A stretch of DNA of 64,000 nt. Origin: Lithospermum erythrorhizon (lineage: Eukaryota; Streptophyta; Magnoliopsida; Boraginales; Boraginaceae). The stretch is from positions 248,001 to 312,000 of the forward strand of contig JADFUC010002017.1 of NCBI GenBank assembly GCA_019722365.1. The letters are read 5' to 3'. Below, piece after piece: positions 23,534-36,115 of this stretch (position 1 is its first letter; every line of letters starts with the position of its first letter). A program made the translations under genes and the position numbers. Under the pieces are notes generated by a model. The model made no database searches, had not been told where the DNA came from, and worked only from the letters and a program-made list of their open reading frames with translations.

Positions 23534-26513
23534 TTTTTTTGGTTTAAAAGATCATTTTATTGGTCTGAAAATTTGCTTACAAGTATTACAATCAAATGCT
23601 TAATGAAATTACCACCTCACATATCTTTTCTCACGATAGACCTTTTGAGAATGAAGCCTACAAGCCCGCAAAATTGCCGAACATTTCGAACCAAATTGCA
23701 TGCCATGTGATGTATTTGTAGTAATCATGTTGTGCAATAGCTTTGAGTCTGCTCTCTATTTTTGTTGGAGTGCTTTCTTTCCTCATAGCACATTTTCAGA
23801 CGATCAACAAGAGCTCTAAGCTCGTGATACAAAGCTATGAATATTTCATATACATCAGAACTCTACATTGCCCTCACCGTTACTATCTCTCAGCAAGCCT
23901 CCTCCTCCTGATATGCCAATACTAGCTTTAGATGCTCCATCAATATTTAGTTTAACTAAGCCTAACTCAGGCTTTTCCCAACAGAAATATCTAGGGAGAC
24001 CTTCTTTGATATTGATAGTAACCTTGAAAACTGCAACTAACCTTAAATCGTTCTTCCAATGTTTGAAGGTGAAAAATTTGGCATTATCCAAGGCTGCAAT
24101 AAAATTTTCCGCTCTCTTAATGATATATGTGAATAATTTGAAGCAATTCTTGTATTTTGCTTGGTTTTTGGATTCCCAAATTGACCAACATATAAGAACT
24201 GGAATGATTTTTCTTATGTGCATCCTTTCTTTAATTGATTTGAACCAGGTATTAATGATTTGCTTCAGAGACATCGACCTGCAAATGTTTAGATAAAAAA
24301 TTTCAGAGAAATGAGTCCAAGTGTTCCAAGCATTCTTGCATCTCACCATTACATGATCGATAGTTTCTTCTTCTCTACACTATTGACATTTGGAGACTAA
24401 ATACATTCCTTTTTAATCATCACATCATCAGCAGGCAAGAAATTGTTGAGAGCTCTCCAAGTTAGGAAGGAGAATTTCCTTGGAGTAATGTTATTCCAGA
24501 TTTTTTAGTACATGGGGAGCTTATCTTTGCATTGTCGAACCATATTCCATGCTTCTCTGGTGCTGAAATTTCCATCGTCTGATAGCTTTCAAAAAGGGGT
24601 AACTACATAATCATCAGCCTCCTCCCTTACCTCCAACATTCTTCTCCAAATTTTTGAGTTACTTGATTTTTTCTGGATAAAAAGTGGCACCTCCTTCTTG
24701 CAATACTTCCACATCATATTTATTTACAATGACTCTCGCACCGAATTCCACCAAAAGCTTAAAGAGAAAAGCCATTTGTAATTTCTCCAGATTTTTGAGG
24801 TTCAGACTTCCTCCTCAAATGGAAAACAAATTCCTCATGAAACCCAAGAAATTCCATGTCGTTCTCGCACTTCCATAGAAATTTATTGATAATTTTATGG
24901 ACTCTTTCAATTACAAAGATAAAAATGTAATACATTGATGCGATAGAGGCAGAGAAGTGGGCATACATACCAGTGTGAGTCTCGCCACCATATGATAGAT
25001 TTTTTCCACTCCAATCATTCATTTTCTCCCTAATTTTATTTCATCATATCTTCAAACGTAAAAACAGATTTTTGCACCAAGATGTTGATACCAGTATTTT
25101 AAAGGAAACTTTCCCTTTTGTGAATCCAAAGAATCCCGGCTATGTTGGCTCGCTCTTGAGAAGCTCCTTTCCCAACAATGAAGCAAGTTTTTTCTTATTG
25201 ATGCTTTGCCCCGACACCTTTCATAGTGCTCGAGAAAGTTACAAGTCGCTTTGACACCTGCTCTCTAGTACTATTACAAAAAATGAGAAAATCATCTTCA
25301 AATGCCAATCCATTGATATTCATTTGCAATACTTGTTTTATACTTAAAGAATGGATTCAAACTACATAAGATACTGTGCCTCTAATTTGATATTCCTTTA
25401 CAATGATAAATAGACTAGAGATAAAGGATCTTTGCCTTTAGTCCCCTTAAGAGACTTAAAAGTAGCCACAAAGTTTCTCTCCATCAGAATCACTAAGAAC
25501 CACGTCTGAGATATACACTGCCTGATTTGATTGATCCATTCCAATGCAAATCCAAATCTTGCAAGAATCAATTGAAGAAAGTTCCAGGAGAGCCTATCAA
25601 AAGCCTTTGACATGTCCAATTTAATCATTAAATTGTTTCCATACTTTTCTCACACTGTTTCGAGTAAGTTCCCTCGAGCTAGTAATATGTTATCGTGTAT
25701 ATCTTTCCCTTGAACAAAACCACCTTACCTTTCTATATTATCCTTGGAAGTAGCTTGGTTAATCTGTAGTTTATCACTTTAGTGATAATTTTGTTAAAGA
25801 CTCCAGCATAAACCGACAGGCCCATATCAAGCCCCACTTTGGAAAATTTAACTTTGGAATAAGAGCTAAACGCATTGAAGTAATGCCTCTAGGTATGGTT
25901 CACCGAAGAAAGTCTCGACTCGCCGCAACTAGATTTTGTTTATAATTTGCCAACAAAAACAAGTTGGAGCAAACCATCTATCAGCATACTATTTTTCTTC
26001 ACACATTAATACCTCATTTATTTCTTCTAAGTACTTACAATTTCAAATTATCCTCCTCTGCGGATTAGTTTTGGAATGCAATCAAAAGGTCATTCCGAGA
26101 AGTCCGTGAAGCACGCTTGTCAAGAAACTCTTAAAATAGTCCAACGTGACAATCACTAAGCATCTTTCTTATCCTCAGATCCATTGATCTCCAACCGTAA
26201 TGTCATGAATTTTTGACTTTTTCTACTTATTTTTCACATAGCTCATGAACTGGAGTACTTCGTCTCATTTCCACAAGTAGTAATTACCAAGATCTTTCTT
26301 ATCTTCCTCGTCTCGTCCACCGCAAAATCACTAAGATCTTTCTATCTTCTCGGTCCGGTCCATCACCGCAAAATCACTAAGATCTTCTTATCCTCTATCC
26401 ATTCATCTCCAATCTAAATAATATGAATTTTTAACTTTTCCATTTCTTTTTTACATAATTCATGAACTGAAAATTACTTCTGTCTCCAATCTGCACAATT
26501 ACAAGATGTGTTG
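23534..26513 (-). mobile_element. 5'-truncated LINE with RNase H, flanked by a 19-bp duplication
   Basis: The same 19 bases, CCATAAGTCATCTATACTT, occur at 23515-23533 and 26514-26532. A T run immediately inside the left copy is the poly-A tail of a minus-strand LINE. Reading minus, reverse transcriptase appears at 25398-25900 (KLDMSKAFDRLSWNFLQ), then a post-RT segment (INKFLWKC, about 24880), a zinc-binding segment (RKFSFLTWRALNNFLPADD, about 24430-24490) and RNase H (LVKLNIDGASK with GGGLLRDSNG, about 23900-23960). The endonuclease and ORF1 are missing, and the coding parts carry stops, so it cannot move by itself. Near-identical duplications around a decayed body suggest a moderately old insertion. 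Confidence 0.9.
26145..26500 (-). repeat. Tandem repeats at the 5' end of the LINE
   Basis: AATCACTAAG followed by an ATCTT-rich segment recurs near 26150, 26324 and 26364. The first and last copies are followed by the same block (ATCTCCAA, then ATGAATTTTT, then CATGAACTG) at about 26190-26260 and 26405-26470. The repeats lie wholly within the duplication-flanked LINE, between its truncated coding part and its 5' junction. Confidence 0.6.
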
Positions 26514-26532
26514 CCATAAGTCATCTATACTT
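26514..26532. repeat. Target-site duplication, right copy
   Basis: CCATAAGTCATCTATACTT, identical to 23515-23533. It marks the 5' end of the minus-strand LINE. Confidence 0.9.
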
Positions 26533-26689
26533 ATTTTAATAAACCTACAATTATAATTCTTTTCATAAAATTATTCTATAATATAATTAAAATCATTCTA
26601 TTTTTTCAAATAAAAAAATTCCAATTAAAATAAAAAAATTAATTAATAAAATAAAATAAACCCAACATAAATAATAAGGTGAACCACAT

Positions 26690-26772
26690 TTCATCTTCTT
26701 CCTCAAACCATCTGAGAAATTCTTTACTTCAAGTCTTCAAGTATTCCTCAACACATTGACACATTTACACAG
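26690..26772 (+). other. Likely 5' untranslated first exon of the OTU gene
   Basis: A pyrimidine-rich stretch ends ACACAG|GTACTAAT, a good splice donor at 26772/26773. A matching acceptor (TTTCTCCCCAG) ends at 27825, ten bases before the coding ATG. This gives a leader intron of about 1.05 kb, which is common in plants. The transcription start is not determined. Confidence 0.5.
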
Positions 26773-27827
26773 GTACTAATTTATTTTTTACTTCTTCATT
26801 ATCATGATATCTTCAACCTTTCATTTTTAGCTTCATTTACTCTTGTGTTTATTATTGTTTTTTTTATGTTATAATCCAATTATGAATTGATTATGAAAAA
26901 AGATTCAATTTTTATTTACCCTTTATTGGTTTTTGCTTGTGTGTATTTTTTATTTGATTGTTTTGGACTAAATGGTTTTCTTAGAATAGTTGGGTTTTGC
27001 TGAATAATTTCTTGATAATTTGTGCGGGAAAATGAACTTTTCTTGAGCAAGAACATAGGTATTGTTGTTTCTGTAGTTGCTCATTTAGTTTCAAATATAG
27101 ATTGTATGATAATCCCAGAATTTTAATGAGAAACATAACTTGTTATTATTGTTGTCTAGATAGTTTTGGCTATAAAAGAATGCAAAAGGTTATTAGTTTG
27201 GCTTTGCTTGGGGGGGCAGATAGGTTTGAGACCTGTAATCTCAATTGTTCAAGGGTAGTTGGATGCACTCGTAATCGAATAATATATTAATGAAAAACAT
27301 ACCCTATAACTGGCCAGGTAATTGAAATTGTTCATGGTTAGTTGGGTTCACTTGTAATCCCAGAATCTAATAATTGGAAACACTACCTATAACTTTATAA
27401 GTATTGTCATATGTAACTTTTTGCCTTAACAAAATGCAAAAGGTTATAGTTTTGCTTGTAGAAAGCGATATAGGTTTGAGACATTAGATGCAACATTATA
27501 TGCTCGTAAAAGTGGATGTTCCCATGAGATATGGGAGTTGTATGTTACAGTGATGATTGAAATGCCGGATTTTTCTCCCCGTGGAAAAGTCACTTAGCTA
27601 TTTCCTTCTATTGACTTTTCTGTTTCAGTTATTGACTTAGGTGAGTTAAGTGCTTATGATTTTCCTGATGGGTATTATATGTTCTCTATGAGGTTGAAAA
27701 TGCTATCAATGGGTATAGGTTAATTTCAATGAGTTTGTGTTTGAGGAATTTATCAAGATGCTTTTTTGGTCATTGAAAAGCAATCTACCTGATATTTAGG
27801 TTCCTTTTTCCTGATTTCTCCCCAGAT

Positions 27828-27869
27828 ATGCCAGAATGGCTGTCTATTTTCCTGTTAGAATATGTATGA
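27828..27869 (+). promoter_or_regulatory. Upstream ORF overlapping the OTU start codon
   Basis: A 13-codon ORF opens at ATG 27828, eight bases before and out of frame with the OTU start. Its TGA (27867-27869) overlaps the second in-frame ATG of the OTU protein (Met11, 27866) as ATGA. It lies in the same exon, just after the leader-intron acceptor. It could lower use of the first start and allow re-initiation at Met11. Confidence 0.45.
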
Positions 27870-30177
27870 AAAATGTGACCAGCTTTAGTGGAAGTTCCTA
27901 TAGAAATATGAACAACAACATATGCGATGTCTCTTTTGGAGGATCTGCACACATGCACAGTTTCCGCATTGGTGTTGGGAAGGCGAACTACGATACAACT
28001 TTGGCATCCTCTTCAAATTCATTCACTTCTTCTGTGCGCTTGCGAACATCACACAGGAGCTGTTTGGGATCTATTAATGCTAAACAAATCAATGGCCACC
28101 ACTCACTTCAATTAAATTGGATCCGTGATTCTAGATTTTCTTTGAAAACATGCTCGGATATTTCCTTCCATTCGCATGATGTTAAATTGAGGCTCTTGAT
28201 GCCTAATAACGGTAATATGACCAAAAGTAAATACAGTATCCATCCTGGTTCTCGGCGTCAATGTTATGGACTTGTTAGCCTTCTAATAGGATCTTTGGTT
28301 TGTTGTTCATATTCGGAGCCCTCATACGCTGAAGCATCAGATGCCAAGAACATCAAGGAAGATAATTGTGGTTCCTCACCAGCATGCTTTTCTCATGGAA
28401 AGAAAGTTTATACAGATTATTCTGTCATCGGTAATTTCCAATTGATGCCCCTAATTTGTCTTCATGTACATGTACATTTCTCTTCACTGATAGCTAATTC
28501 ATTAGTAGCATCTTAAAAGGAATTCTTTTTTCACTTTACATCGCGTTTGTTTTTGTGTTAAACTGTTGTGATCAATAGGTATACCTGGAGATGGGAGATG
28601 CTTATTTCGCTCTGTAGCTCATGGAGCTTGTTTGAGGTCAGGAAAGCCAATTCCAGATGAGAATCTTCAAAGGAAACTAGCAGATGAATTAAGAGATAAA
28701 GTATGTTTCTTTTCTTTGTTCCTCGCAGACATGTTGAATGTGTTTAATTTTGAATAACTTAAATAATTAGTCTGCTCAACCTGCACTATAACCTTTGTCT
28801 ACCTAGGATATCCCAATCTGTATAATTTGTAATGGCTTGAATTGGGATTTTATGAATTCTTGGGTGTTTCTTTCAAATACTTCGGAAGACACTTGTGCTT
28901 CAGAGCATTTCATGTAATTTTTAACAGAGGTGATAACAAATTTAAAAGACAGTGCTAGTTATAAGCTGCATTGAGCTTTAATATTATGACTTGTGAAACT
29001 GGTCAGCTAATTGTTCATGTATCTTCAGGTTGCTGATGAGTTCATCAAAAGACGGGAAGAGACAGAATGGTGGGATTACTTACTCTTTCCTGTGCATTGT
29101 GCAACAACTAAATACACTATGTCTACGTGCTTGTTAAGTGAGAGATGGAATTGGTTTCAATTTTTTTATAAACTTCATTGGAGAAAGTTTAGGCCACCCA
29201 TATGAATGTTTTTAAAACTCCATTATTACCACTATAAACTATAAGAAACTCATATAGAGGTACTTTTACCAAGTTTATTTGAGGAAGACAGAAAAATCGC
29301 CCTAGACTCGGTTACTGTATTTGATCTTTTATATGTTTTCACACATATTGATTTGTTTAAAAGCTTATTCAATTTCATGGTTCAGGTTCATTGAAGGTGA
29401 CTTCGACAAATATGTTAGGCATATAAGGAAACCTCATGTATGGGGAGGTGAACCTGAGCTACTTATGGCTTCTCATGTTCTACAGTAAGATAATTGCTTT
29501 TCAAATTCACTATTTGCTCCATATTTAAACTTTTTTTTATAAATTTGTCTTACAAGTATTTAGAAGTGTATGTTATGCATAGGTGCCCTGGTTTAACATT
29601 GTTAAATTTAAATGAACTGTCTCCATTCTCGTCTTATCGCCATTCAAGTCTTGTAGTCATTCAATCGTGAATTGATGGTTGTGAGCTTGTGATATCATTG
29701 CAACAATAAAAAATACAGGAGACATAAATATACATGTTCGAATAAGATGCTCTTTGTGGAACTATTTTGGCATTTCCATGTCTCGTTGATCATGAGTTGG
29801 TGCATTGTGAAAGATTCAATTTTTCAGAGATCACCAAATTTTGGGCCTCAACGGACGAAAATACGACCTTTTCATGTGTTAAATTACATTTCTTAAAAGG
29901 ATATTGAAAACGCGACATTTCATATCTTGGAAAGTGAGATGTTACTGAAGAAGAGTTTAAGCAAGAGATAAAACTTATCAAGACATGTGCTCCTCTGATT
30001 TGCAGGATGCCGATCACGGTATACATGGATGACCAAGAATCCGGGGGTTTGATATCCATTGCTGAATATGGTCAAGAGTATGGAAAGGATAACCCCATTG
30101 AAGTTCTATATCACGGGTCCGGTCACTACGATGCATTACAAATACAAAGGCAGAAGAGTGCAAGGTCAAGACTTTAA
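27836..30177 (+). CDS. OTU4: OTU-domain cysteine protease (deubiquitinase), OTU4-like
   Basis: Five coding exons join in frame: 27836-28430, 28579-28700, 29029-29069, 29386-29484 and 30006-30177, giving 342 aa. The third intron uses the donor TG|GTGGGA. Residues 1-198 are Ser/Asn-rich and low in acidic residues, with a hydrophobic stretch near 150-165 (LVSLLIGSLVCC); this could be an organelle-targeting or membrane region. The OTU protease domain starts at residue 199. GDGRC supplies the catalytic Asp203 and Cys206, and GSGHYDAL supplies His326. EWFIEGDF and HVWGGEPEL are typical of plant OTU proteins. These enzymes cut ubiquitin from substrates. The closest relative I recall is Arabidopsis At3g57810 (OTU4). 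The gene looks intact. Confidence 0.9.
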
Positions 30178-33100
30178 ACTTACTCTGGATATTCATGAAC
30201 ATTCATGCTCAAGTTCATATGCTTGTATATGTAACTTTATATATTCATGCTGCTTGCAATCATGTACCACTAACCATGTTCTTAATTCTTCCTCTTTTCT
30301 CCCCTCTATTTGATATGATTAGAAAAGTCTTCTTTTGGGTAGGAATACAGAGTCCGATTCACTTGAAGCAATAATGTGATATAGCATATCTCCTGTCATA
30401 TTTTCTGCGATCATGCATTATACATCAATCATCAATCGTATCATAATAAATATAAAATTTAACATATAATTTCCTAGAAATTGAATGATTTGTTTAACAT
30501 TTCAACATATGACTATGTATTACTATTTCCGTTTTTTTAGTTGTCGTTTTAGTTAAATAAATTTGTTTTTTGGGCTTGTCGCTAAAGATAAATTAATACT
30601 GCCTTTATTTGTCTTTCTACTATTTGTACATAAATTCAAGAAAAAATAAAAATAAATAAAAGTACATTGAAAAGGTAAACGTCAATTAATCAAAACACTG
30701 GTGGTTGACAATTTAATAAGAAATAGTAGTCAAAACACATTGATAATGAGAAATTCAATTTTCTACGCTAAAGACAAGATTTCAAACAAAAATTCGCTAA
30801 AAAATACAAATAAAGTTATAACTGAGAGTAATATTTTACATTATTCAATCGCATTTTTCGATTATTTTTTTTTCTTTAAGTTAATAATCAATCAACGACA
30901 TTGCTTCAGATTGATTTTCATTTTATATTTTAATATATTTTTTCGAATTGGTCTTTTATTTTTCTTAATTTATGAAAGAAATAAAGAAACGACGTTTTAT
31001 ATTAATTGTGTTAGAATTGGGGATAGGTGATCCTTCCCATAATGTCGAAATCGATACTCCAACTTTAGTTCTTTTATGCATGTCATTTCTGATAAAGGTA
31101 GATTTTGAATCTTTACAATCTCCTACATTACCAAAATTGCCCCCATAAGATGAGGCCGAGAAAAAAAGTGCATATCAAGCATGTGTCTTTAGCTGACATC
31201 CCACTTCATGCAAAAGTGGGAAACAACCACCCAAACACAGACATTGTCATTCTTTATCCACCAGATTTTTTTATTTGAATTCTTGATTTTCAAATTTTGT
31301 GAGTATTAGTAGTAGGAAGAGAAGACAAAAGTACAAGATTAGTAAGGGGAAAGGCACTGCAATATTATCTCCAAAATGGAAATTGAGAATATGGAACCAA
31401 TTTTCCTAACTTGCTCTTTCACAAGAAAGACTCGTACTTACTAGTTGCCAGCCAGACTGATACTCTATATATAGAAAGGTTGTGTTTTCTGAAAATACAC
31501 ACATTTTGGCTTGTAAGAGGGTCTTTACTCTTTCAAATACTATTTGTTGCCAATTTATTCTAAATTCTTTTTTATATTGATATTTGAATTTTCAAAATGC
31601 CATGTTTTAAGATAAACATAAAAATTTAAAGTACATGCATTTATAACCTATTTTCTGGTTTATACTTTATGTCAATCAAACATCATGAATGTGGGACAAG
31701 AGATTGGAGGCAATAGTGCAAGTAGATATGGTGTGTGGAGTTATTAGTGTGAAGGAGAACAATAGTAATGACTACTTACAAAATTTCAATTAATAAACAG
31801 GGATTGGTTTTTGTTGCAAAAAGTTGCTATGTTTTCATAATTGATGTGGTTACTCAACTAATAAATTTTGAGCAAATGACTCCAGAGATCACTTATATTT
31901 ATTAAAATTTGTAATTCGATTATCTTAGTTTCACTTAAAAATGCTTTTCGACATTAAAGCTCCTCATATGAAAATGCAGAATCAAGTACGACTTTTCATT
32001 CAAACAGTAAGATTTTTATACTTTTCACATTTTTTAGGTATTTTTTGACTTTTCCGTTTTGTAGTTTCTTAGTCATATCTATCGACTTTTCATTTTACTC
32101 AACCTATGCCTCCAAAAATCAATCTTCACTTTCATTCCCTCCTCCAAAATTTCGCCATTTATTTACGGGCCTTCCGCATCAAGGCCACAAGAAACTAAGG
32201 GTCAAAGAGAAAGTTATTTAATGTTGAAAGACTGCATCAAACTTGTTTCACATAAATAATGAAAATTCACTGAATTCTTCTATCAGTTAGTCTAACTTCA
32301 AGCAGAAACTATCTTAATAGGTGTCATCCCCATATATTCTAATGTATTACTCAATATCAAGTTATTCTTTGTGGTATGTACAAGAGTAACGGGGGGCCGC
32401 CGTCAGCTTGGAACGGACGATGAGGCTTCACCTGGGCACAAGGATACGAAACAAATGCCAAGACGTGCGATTTGCCATTGGTCAATTCTTAAAGCAGGAT
32501 AAGTCAGAAGAAAATTGAATCTGTGGAGCATGGTTACGACGGAGTAAAGATAGTTATGATCCCATTGCAAAACGAAGTCATACACGTAAGAACGCACGCA
32601 ACCTCAAGTTTTTCTGCGAAAAAGTACTAAAAGCGTTTGTTATTGTTGTTCTCCTTTTATATCATAGTATGGTTGTTTAACATCATGAAAGTGTTAATCA
32701 TGTCAATAATGGATCTATTTGAGTTCACAATGGAATAGACTTTAAACTATTATATATTTTGAACTGAATTAATGGAACTATTTTATAGCTTAACGTTGTT
32801 TTGAGTTCAATGGTTATTTAATGATCGCAGTGTTAATCATGCCGGGTAATGAACTATTTTGTTTGGCATAGTAATGTGCTAGTTTTGAACCGTTTAGCTG
32901 CAATGAATGTAAGCAAGAGCCCTGCCACCCTGCACCTGAGGTCAGCTTGGCCCTCTATGTTATTGCACCAACTTAACGGATCGTTTCAATAGACAAAAGT
33001 TACGGCATCAAGATGTTGATCATTCTTACAAAAAAGTTATTAGAATTTAAACTTAATGGATTGTTTCATTAGACAAAAGACAAAAGATAAATGACAAAAG

Positions 33101-33429
33101 TAACTAGCTACTGTTCGCCGAGACTTCTTTCTTTCGTGCGCATTCCTTCGTCTCCGCTATCCCATTTTGTCATGAAATCATTAACAATTTCAATGTGTTC
33201 TTTGATCCTCGAACCTAGTTTGCTCTTTCTCTTCTTTGCATCAGTTTCAGTTGTGTTCTCCCCATTTTTCTTTTCCTGCTTTCTTTCTCAAGTTGTTCGT
33301 TTTCCAGATGTTTCCCCACTTTTCTTCTCGCTTTCTTTCCGCTGTTTCTTTTCCTCCGTACTTTGACGTTTCCCCCCTACATAGTTTAAGGTTAGCCAAA
33401 TGAAACAAAGAAATGAACAAAAAACACAT
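30178..33429. other. Intergenic stretch after the OTU gene
   Basis: No gene is recognised. A partial Stowaway-like end (TACTATTTCCGTTTTTTTAG) lies near 30522. An orphan TATA-like box (CTATATATAGAAAG) lies near 31464 but is followed by no convincing ORF. Short diverged direct repeats occur near 32680 and 32830 (GTGTTAATCATG) and near 32975 and 33053 (AACTTAA followed by GACAAAAG). Confidence 0.4.
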
Positions 33430-35640
33430 ATTGAGATAATAATTAAACCCCTACCTAATGTACCTGTCCTCATTTGGTTGGATTTTGCGGACAACTTCTC
33501 TTGTTATGATTTGTCCCCCCACATATTCCACAACGTTGATCACCCTTTTTTGATAGAACATATTTTCCCTGTTTCTTTATCACTTTGCCAATACCTTTCC
33601 TCCTCAACTCCTTAGGTCGAATTGTAAAATTGCTCGACACATTCAAGTAAGTGATAAAGGCACTCCATTTGTTTCATGCCAACGACATTCCAATCAAGTG
33701 ATATAAAACATGCTCATATGTTTGAATAAACTCAGCAATACTATATACACCCATCTACCACAATTTAATTGGTAACCTGCCAGAATCCCAGCAAACAACG
33801 GATGACATGCGCATACGGCCTCGTAAGTCGCTACAATCTATGCGACTTCTATTCTTACAAATACAACATACCCGTGACTATATGTACGGATATTTGTATC
33901 AGGGATGTTGGGGACAATTTTGTGCCTCGTGATACGGTCTTTTAATATGAAATCATTAAGCCCCAGCCTCTCTAGGGAGACTTTGATGCCCAAATTGACC
34001 ATTTGGAGGGGATATTTCCAGACTCGAATCCCGCCCTCTTACTATCATTCACATAACTTCTTAGTGGCTTCTTATTTTTCAATGCATACCAAGTTATAGC
34101 TCTTTTGGCCTGATTCTTCCTTGTAAACACTAAGCCAACCCTCAAATTTGGATTTTACATATCATACTCATTGAACCTCACGCCTTTAATACTCAAGCCA
34201 TCATCCAACTTCCGTGATATGCTTCCCAACTGACCTCTCATGGTCATTCAAAATGTCATCATCACTAGCTGAATCATCAGAACTTTCAACTATTTTTTTT
34301 CCTTTCATTTGCTCATTCATTTCTCTATCAAACCTAGCATATGTACCAAGTACCTTATTTTTCTTTCCTTTTCTTGTCCTCATGAAGGCATTCTAGAGTC
34401 AAGGCGAATTTCATTATTTTGTAACTCAATGTGCCTATCCATGTCCTCAAGATCTGTGATATCGCCTTCTTCGCAGCCTCTTTGTCTCTCATTTACTACT
34501 TCCTGCTCTAACTCATCATTGTCAAAATTAACAATCTCCTTATCATATAAAATGTCCCACTTATTTCAAGCTCCTCGTTCCCCGTGACCAAATCAATCGC
34601 TTCTCCCTCGATGTCCTGTGAAATTAAAATCTACTTCTAACACAGCTTCTGCCATAGTAGTTCCTTGTTTAAACCTAACCTCTTTGTGTTGTTTTCTTGA
34701 AGAATCATGCATCAATTCCTTACCTTTTTTGTTTCTTTGCCTTTATCATCGACCTACCAATCGACTACGAACAACGTGTCGGCCAATCGCGATCTCGTCC
34801 AAATCATCAACGGGCCTGTAATCGAGTCTAGATCATCCATAGGTGGATCCATGCCTCCATCCAATTCATCATCCCCAGGTGTATTTACGCCATCCAGATC
34901 ATCACCATGTCCTATTACTTCATCCTCCCCAGGTGCACTTACTCTATCAAGGTACTCACCATGGCCCATAACTTCATCCACATCCCCAACAGGTCCCATT
35001 ACTCCATCCAGGTGCTCACTAGGTCCCACTACTCCATCAACATCCTTACCAGGTCCCACAACTCCATCCACATCCCCACTAGGTCCCACTACTTCCTCCA
35101 GATTCTCACCAGGATCCATAACTCCATCCACATCCCCACCAGGTGCCACTACTACACCCACATCTCCATCATCTTGATCATGCACATATTCAAGCATCAA
35201 AACTGGACCTTTTACTAGCACAACCTCTGTTTCAGAATCAGTTTCGAAACCACTATCACCAGCCTCCAATTCATACACAAATGTTGTGGAAGGTATCATA
35301 TTTGTCAACCTCACAATACTCCATAGTGGAGTTCCATCAAGATATGCGTATGGTCTTCCAATAACTTGCATTTCAAAGAATCAAGGATACGGGCCTGGGT
35401 GATATTACAATGGTCTCGTCATTATCGGTTTCTCTAAGAACTAACGACAAGTACATCACTGGAGACTTATACTTGTACACAACAACTACAACAATCACAT
35501 CTATGTTCAATAAATCAAGATGTCCATCAAAACAAAGTCAATCATCCTGTCGTCACTTGCCAGACACGAAGAGGATCGGTATCAAGCATCACCATGTTGA
35601 ACTTTAAGGGTCATCAAACCCTTATGCTCCCCTACAACCA
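33430..35640 (-). pseudogene. MULE (Mutator-like) transposase remnant lacking its catalytic core
   Basis: On the minus strand the N-terminal end (about 35615) reads EHKGLMTLKVQHGD, like plant MuDR N-termini. It continues at 34754-35371 into an acidic region of 10-residue repeats of the type VVGPxxDVDG. Next is an acidic, Ser-rich linker (ESSDDSASDDDILNDHE, about 34225-34280). A segment with NPNLRVGLVFTRKNQAKRAI (about 34090-34160) resembles the MuDR DNA-binding region. The far end (about 33489-33543) has a zinc knuckle, CGICGGTNHNKRSC. The DDE catalytic domain that should lie between these parts is absent, and stops interrupt the frames. It is a deletion derivative of a Mutator-family transposase gene. 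Terminal repeats were not located. Confidence 0.65.
34800..35165 (-). repeat. 30-bp coding minisatellite (10-aa acidic repeat)
   Basis: About ten to twelve diverged copies of a 30-bp unit, on the plus strand like CCAGGTCCCACTACTCCATC, encode a Pro/Gly/Asp-rich repeat of the type VVGPSGDVDG. Two copies are shortened. Reading frame is kept across the array. Confidence 0.75.
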
Positions 35641-36076
35641 AAGTTAAACATAAAAATCTTATTAGTTAAGCTAAAAATTGAAACTTTACTAGATTGAAAG
35701 GCCCTAAAAATTGGAACTTTAATAGATTAAAGGGCCCTAGATTAAAACACAATATTCTAACAAAGATTAAACACAAAATCGAAGCTATTAAACACCATTT
35801 TCATCATCTTATTAGTTGCAGAAGGTCATAAACATAAAACCCTAAACTGGTAGACCTATTTTTTCTACTATAAAACAAGTTCCATAAAGAACAGACGCCA
35901 AAATTGACACATTAGAGTGCCAAAATTGACAATGGCGCTAAATCTCATAATCTTAATATACACACAAAGGTGATTTAAAACTCGAGAACATCGATCAAAT
36001 TTAGCTTGCTGTGAGTGTCTTCCAACACTTGGAGGTCTCTGTCTGACTTCATCAGGTAATGCTGGTTTTAAAAAAA

Positions 36077-36115
<39 letters not shown>

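Noticed and set aside
30701..31030. 109-aa plus-strand ORF after the OTU gene
   Set aside because: AT-driven composition (Asn, Lys, Phe, Ile), no domain, no promoter or splice context. Treated as chance.
32403..32597. 64-aa minus-strand ORF in a GC-richer patch
   Set aside because: No motif, no paralog in the window and no gene context.
34707..35218. Long plus-strand frames rich in Pro, Ser and Thr opposite the MULE remnant
   Set aside because: They are the complement of the 30-bp minisatellite. The minus-strand reading has the transposase context.
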